Made by a program: the position numbers and the translations under genes. Under the pieces are notes generated by a model. The model did no database searches. It was not told the DNA's origin and was given only the letters and a program-made list of their open reading frames with translations. A stretch of DNA of 48,677 bases from Paulinella micropora (Eukaryota > Cercozoa > Imbricatea > Euglyphida), in contig BJOX01000080.1 of NCBI GenBank assembly GCA_009731375.1, positions 492,105 through 540,781 of the forward strand, written 5' to 3'. How positions within the stretch are numbered: the stretch's first letter is position 1; every line of letters begins with the position of its first letter. Positions 45,137 to 48,677 of this stretch are shown here, one piece after another.

Positions 45137-47833
45137 ATGTCGACAGAGACCGCCGAAGTGAGTGAATTCTCGGAGGCAGATCAAAGAAGAGAAGAAGAAG
45201 AAGCAGGAGGAGGAGGAGGAAGAGGATTGAATGAAGGAGGAGGAGGAGGATTGAATGAAGGAGGAGGAGGAGATGAAGGAGTAGGAGGAGGAGTAGAAGA
45301 GGGCTGGGATGATGAAGGAAGATATGGAGGAGACGAAGATGAAGGAGGATTTGAACAAGAAGAGACGGGAGGAGGAGGAGCATATGGTAATCCCTTACCA
45401 CCTGCCTACACGGGAGGAGGAGGACGAAAAATGATCGACTTGATTCATAGTGATGGAGAGGAGATCACAGTGGAGGAACAACAGTGGGTGCAAGACCACT
45501 ATGACCTCACTAAAGAAGAGTTTGATAACAAGATGGGGGTAGAGAAGGATACCTATGTGTGGATCCCTCAGGATCAAAGAAGAGAGAAAAGTCGTGCTAA
45601 AAAGGATGTCTATATCCTATTATCAAACACAGCACAGCTCCTCGGCAAACTGGTCTCTGATCCAGAAGAGAGAAAGAAGATACAGCATATCAAGTTTGGG
45701 GACACACACACCCACCTTGAATTACTCGATGCTATCTTTGGGGTGTACACTCAAACCCTGATTTGGGAACGTACATACGGCCCACGATGTGAGGGTTACC
45801 TCCAGTACACAAACCCAAGAGCAACGGCCAGATTCCTCGCGACTGGTCAGGAGGCAGTCGATGTAACAAAAATGAAGACCAATCTGGGTTCGAAAAACTC
45901 GAGTGGCATATTTCATTTTTTTACAATGGAAATAAAGGCCTTGGAGGAGGGGAAGGCAGAGATGGAAAAAAGCATTAAGGCAGCAGGAGAAACTCATCCT
46001 GTGATTGATGAGTTAGAGAAGACCGACAGAGTTCTGACCAAGATCAGACTGTTGATGGGTGCGTTACTGCACAAGGAGGCATGGAAGAGATGGATTCCTA
46101 CCAAGGATCACTCTGTCCTTAAATCACTTAGTAACGCACCACCGGTCGCCAACAAAGCAGGTGTTGACCAATATGTGGAGAAATATAATTTTCTCAGATC
46201 TGCTTCTGAATTGGTGGCCTTTATCACTCATGCTCAAAAGCTGGTGATATCTGAGAAGAAGAAGGCGAAAGAGAATGAGGAGTTCGAGAAGACGATGAGA
46301 CTGGAAAGAATGAAAGCAAAAGTGAGTGGTGCAAAGACACACCCTCCGACATATTTGACCCCACCAGCTCCTGCCCCACCAGCCCCTGCACCCTCGGGCT
46401 CAACTACGGTGGTGGTCACAAACACGGAGAAGAAGGACAGACAGAACATCATAAATGCCTTCAAGGGGAAGAAAGGAGGAGTGGCAAGTCTCATGCTATA
46501 TGCCAAGACGAGCTCAGACAAAGACTCTGATGCTTCGCTTTTGAGCAAGCTCAAAGAGATCAATGCCTGCATGAAGGCTTTTCCTTGCGACGAAACGCAG
46601 GAATACGAGGCCCTTGTTACTGTTTTTGACCAATCTCTAGTCTCGGAGGGATTTGATCTGACACAGTACAAGTTTTTGAGAAAGAAGGAGGAGATTAAGA
46701 GAAACAATGCAACAGGCCTAGACGCTCAGTGTGAACTGGCGGTGGCCACACTCATTTCATATTTTCAATCTCATGGATACCAGCATCTCTGCACTGGTAC
46801 TCTCATAGGATTTGAAATCTTTGAGACAGTGGCGATGAGTTTGAGGAGTGCTGTTGGCTTGGCGGCGACCCTTACGGAGGTAGTTTCCTCCTATGGGCTA
46901 TTCTATGGCCGCAAGTCGATCATCCTCTATTTCTTTTCGGCGTTACACACAGTTAACCCGAGTAAGCTTACTCAGCTCATACAACAATGCTCGACGTTTA
47001 GCTCAGTGAAGTCCAAGAACTTCCTCGAGACACACGTGTTCGAAAATACGGTTCAAAGCGTTGCTCCGTCAGCACTGTTTCAAGAAGTGATGAGTGCATG
47101 CTCAAACATGGACTCGCTCACGGAGGCACATACGGCACAGGCAGGCGGTGTACCTGTTGGCGCACAAGCCACGTACACAAACAGAGTTGCCGGTTGGAAG
47201 AGACAGAGAGAGCCAGACCTGAAGACCGCATGTTGGAGGTGGTTCGCGGGCTTGCAGTGTAAGGCACAGATGGAGAACAGAGACTGCTCTTTCAATCATG
47301 ATAGGCAGAACCCAACAGCAAGGGCAAATTTTCTGAGCAGGACGGAAGGCAAGGAACCGGGCCTTTTCAATATGCTTCAGATTGCCGCTGTGAACGAAGG
47401 TTGGTATGCCAATATGTGTGATGATGAGGAGTTACGAGAGGCAATCATTACCTACATGAAGAGGATGAAGGAGAAGAAGGAGGAAAGGGAGAGACAAAAG
47501 AACTTAAAGGCCTCTCAAAGAGGACGAGAAGGAGGAGCAGGAGCAGGAGGAGGAGGAGGAGGAGGAGGAGGAGGACGAGGACGAGGAACATGGAGAGGAG
47601 CCTCGAGGTGGCAGGGAACCCCTCAGAGAGGAAGAGGAGGAGGTCGGGGATATACCCCTTATGGAGGGAGAGCTGTTCGAGCTCCAGCCCCCCCACCCAG
47701 AGGAGGAGGAGGCTCGTGGGCAAGCTCCAACCCGAATTTCGGTCGAGCTCAGGCCTACAACACTGCCTCGGAGACCGATACGTCATCCTACCCGGACACT
47801 ACTCAAGGTAATCGTTTCGAGGTGGTGGAATGA
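45137..47833 (+). CDS. gag: Gag of copy C
   Basis: 898 residues, nearly identical to the gag at 29148. Differences are glycine-repeat length, one Lys/Glu change, one Asn/His change and an added Ala in the Gly tail. The CCCH cluster and the terminal TGA followed by CTG are conserved. Confidence 0.85.
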   Translation: MSTETAEVSEFSEADQRREEEEAGGGGGRGLNEGGGGGLNEGGGGDEGVGGGVEEGWDDEGRYGGDEDEGGFEQEETGGGGAYGNPLPPAYTGGGGRKMIDLIHSDGEEITVEEQQWVQDHYDLTKEEFDNKMGVEKDTYVWIPQDQRREKSRAKKDVYILLSNTAQLLGKLVSDPEERKKIQHIKFGDTHTHLELLDAIFGVYTQTLIWERTYGPRCEGYLQYTNPRATARFLATGQEAVDVTKMKTNLGSKNSSGIFHFFTMEIKALEEGKAEMEKSIKAAGETHPVIDELEKTDRVLTKIRLLMGALLHKEAWKRWIPTKDHSVLKSLSNAPPVANKAGVDQYVEKYNFLRSASELVAFITHAQKLVISEKKKAKENEEFEKTMRLERMKAKVSGAKTHPPTYLTPPAPAPPAPAPSGSTTVVVTNTEKKDRQNIINAFKGKKGGVASLMLYAKTSSDKDSDASLLSKLKEINACMKAFPCDETQEYEALVTVFDQSLVSEGFDLTQYKFLRKKEEIKRNNATGLDAQCELAVATLISYFQSHGYQHLCTGTLIGFEIFETVAMSLRSAVGLAATLTEVVSSYGLFYGRKSIILYFFSALHTVNPSKLTQLIQQCSTFSSVKSKNFLETHVFENTVQSVAPSALFQEVMSACSNMDSLTEAHTAQAGGVPVGAQATYTNRVAGWKRQREPDLKTACWRWFAGLQCKAQMENRDCSFNHDRQNPTARANFLSRTEGKEPGLFNMLQIAAVNEGWYANMCDDEELREAIITYMKRMKEKKEERERQKNLKASQRGREGGAGAGGGGGGGGGGRGRGTWRGASRWQGTPQRGRGGGRGYTPYGGRAVRAPAPPPRGGGGSWASSNPNFGRAQAYNTASETDTSSYPDTTQGNRFEVVE

Positions 47834-48677
47834 CTGGAGGGGGAAGAAGAGAGGAAGGAGAAGACTGTGAAGTTTAACCCTAAAGTCACAGTGCTTTCTA
47901 ATGCTGTTGTGCAGACTGGGCCAACGCTTCCTCTATGTGAAAACAAAGATGTGGGTACACAGAGACTGCAGCCCCAAGGTAGTCTCATACCCGTTCATAC
48001 AGCACGGTTACCAATGATAACTGATGCAAATAGGAAGGCGAGACTTGCGATGGAGGCGAGGAGGCCAATGGCAGACGTATCGCCTCGGCCAAGCAAACAA
48101 CCACGAACAGACTCAATGTCTACGGTCGCGGCGGGTGGCGAGCAAAAAGACAATGTGTGTACTCAAGTACCACAAGACAATGTCGCTCAAATAGTAAACG
48201 CACCAGTACCGCAGAATAATAAAAATGTTAATGAGGTGAAGCAGGAGGAGAAGAAGGAGGAGTTGAAAAACTTAGAGACAAGACTCCAAAATTTGGAACG
48301 TAAAGTTCTTGTTCTCGCAGCCAATATACACAGGCCCGATGCTCTGTGTTATACGGAACTTTATTGTGAAACATTGAAGACAATATTAAAAGTTGGTAAT
48401 GATACGATGGCGAATATTAATATTGTCGGCAGGAAGTTTTTTAATCGATACCGGGACTGGATGGACGGAAATATGAAAAAGTCAACGGGCACTCGCAAAG
48501 GAGTGAGCAGCCGGACGGATATCACGGGAATCATCACACTGACCTTTAAATTGAAATCCGCACGAGTATACCGTATGGACCTCTATGTCGTCCCCGGTTA
48601 CCACGGGTCAATATTACTATCGTATGACCAATTGGCTACGATGGGGGCTGTGATTGATTGCGCCGCACGGCGAGTGA
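47834..48677 (+). CDS. pol: Pol of copy C, N-terminal part (protease region)
   Basis: In frame after the gag TGA and open to the window edge (281 codons). It includes the protease motif, again D-T-M. Two substitutions relative to copy B, Val/Met and Leu/Arg, fall near 48460-48495. Confidence 0.8.
   Translation, partial: MEGEEERKEKTVKFNPKVTVLSNAVVQTGPTLPLCENKDVGTQRLQPQGSLIPVHTARLPMITDANRKARLAMEARRPMADVSPRPSKQPRTDSMSTVAAGGEQKDNVCTQVPQDNVAQIVNAPVPQNNKNVNEVKQEEKKEELKNLETRLQNLERKVLVLAANIHRPDALCYTELYCETLKTILKVGNDTMANINIVGRKFFNRYRDWMDGNMKKSTGTRKGVSSRTDITGIITLTFKLKSARVYRMDLYVVPGYHGSILLSYDQLATMGAVIDCAARRV

Larger units (their letters stand above)
38795..48677 (+). repeat. Near-identical duplicate of 22763-32685
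   Basis: Same order and text: microsatellites, MMS19, 3' flank, LTR junction, gag and pol start. The coordinate offset drifts only between about 15,981 and 16,032, mostly from microsatellite length. Point differences are sparse, on the order of allelic variation. Copy C runs to the window edge. Confidence 0.95.
44107..48677 (+). mobile_element. Ty3/gypsy retrotransposon copy C, 5' part
   Basis: Same left junction (AGCAAG then TGTAGGC) as copy B. It contains the LTR, leader, gag and start of pol, and is cut by the window end. Confidence 0.93.

Overview
This is a stretch of nuclear DNA from a eukaryote. The evidence is a phosphoglucomutase gene split into 17 exons by GT-AG introns, an MMS19-type gene with a 71-bp intron, LTR and non-LTR retrotransposons, a tRNA-derived SINE, long triplet microsatellites, and scaffold gaps shown as runs of N. 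I cannot name the species. Short introns together with a Ty3/gypsy element, a LINE with a restriction-like-endonuclease-type tail and a Tc1/IS630-type transposon suggest a protist, alga or early-branching lineage rather than a vertebrate or land plant, but this is inference.

Layout. 1-987 (minus): 5' LTR, leader and start of gag of a Ty3/gypsy element (copy A), cut by the window edge. 983-3142 (minus): GC-rich leucine-rich-repeat-like gene whose last codon and stop come from the LTR; a paralogous LRR fragment lies beyond a gap at 3466-3559. 4091-4522: coiled-coil protein of 15-residue repeats. 5122-6537: AAT/ATT microsatellites carrying SINE copies around a 778-N gap. 6541-7316: decayed Tc1/IS630-like transposase with a 55-bp intron. 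7437-8617: two foldback elements. 9086-13316 (minus): apparently intact phosphoglucomutase, 546 aa. 13.6-15.9 kb: microsatellites and retroposon tails. 15964-18830 (minus): degenerate LINE. 18978-20455: two fragments of CR1/L2/Jockey-like LINEs lying tail to tail. 20.5-23.3 kb: dense TTC/TAC/GAA microsatellites. 23502-27301: MMS19. 28126-38784: nearly complete Ty3/gypsy element (copy B) with gag and pol in one frame separated by a single TGA. 38785-38794: gap.

38795-48677 repeats 22763-32685 almost base for base: the same microsatellites, MMS19, the same retrotransposon junction, gag and the start of pol (copy C). Because the element sits at the same nucleotide beside the same gene in both copies, copy C is a duplicate of the locus, not a second insertion. 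The break lies 15 bp into the 3' LTR, so a haplotig or repeat-induced assembly duplication is the simplest reading; a real tandem duplication is the alternative. The second MMS19 carries two small deletions that shift and then restore the frame.

The most unusual biology is in the Ty3/gypsy element: in-frame UGA gag-pol organisation, a CCCH-type finger in Gag, a protease motif reading DTM instead of DTG, and a roughly 330-residue tail after the integrase. The host genes are housekeeping: PGM interconverts glucose-1-phosphate and glucose-6-phosphate, and MMS19 targets cytosolic Fe-S clusters. They are not functionally linked to each other or to the mobile elements.
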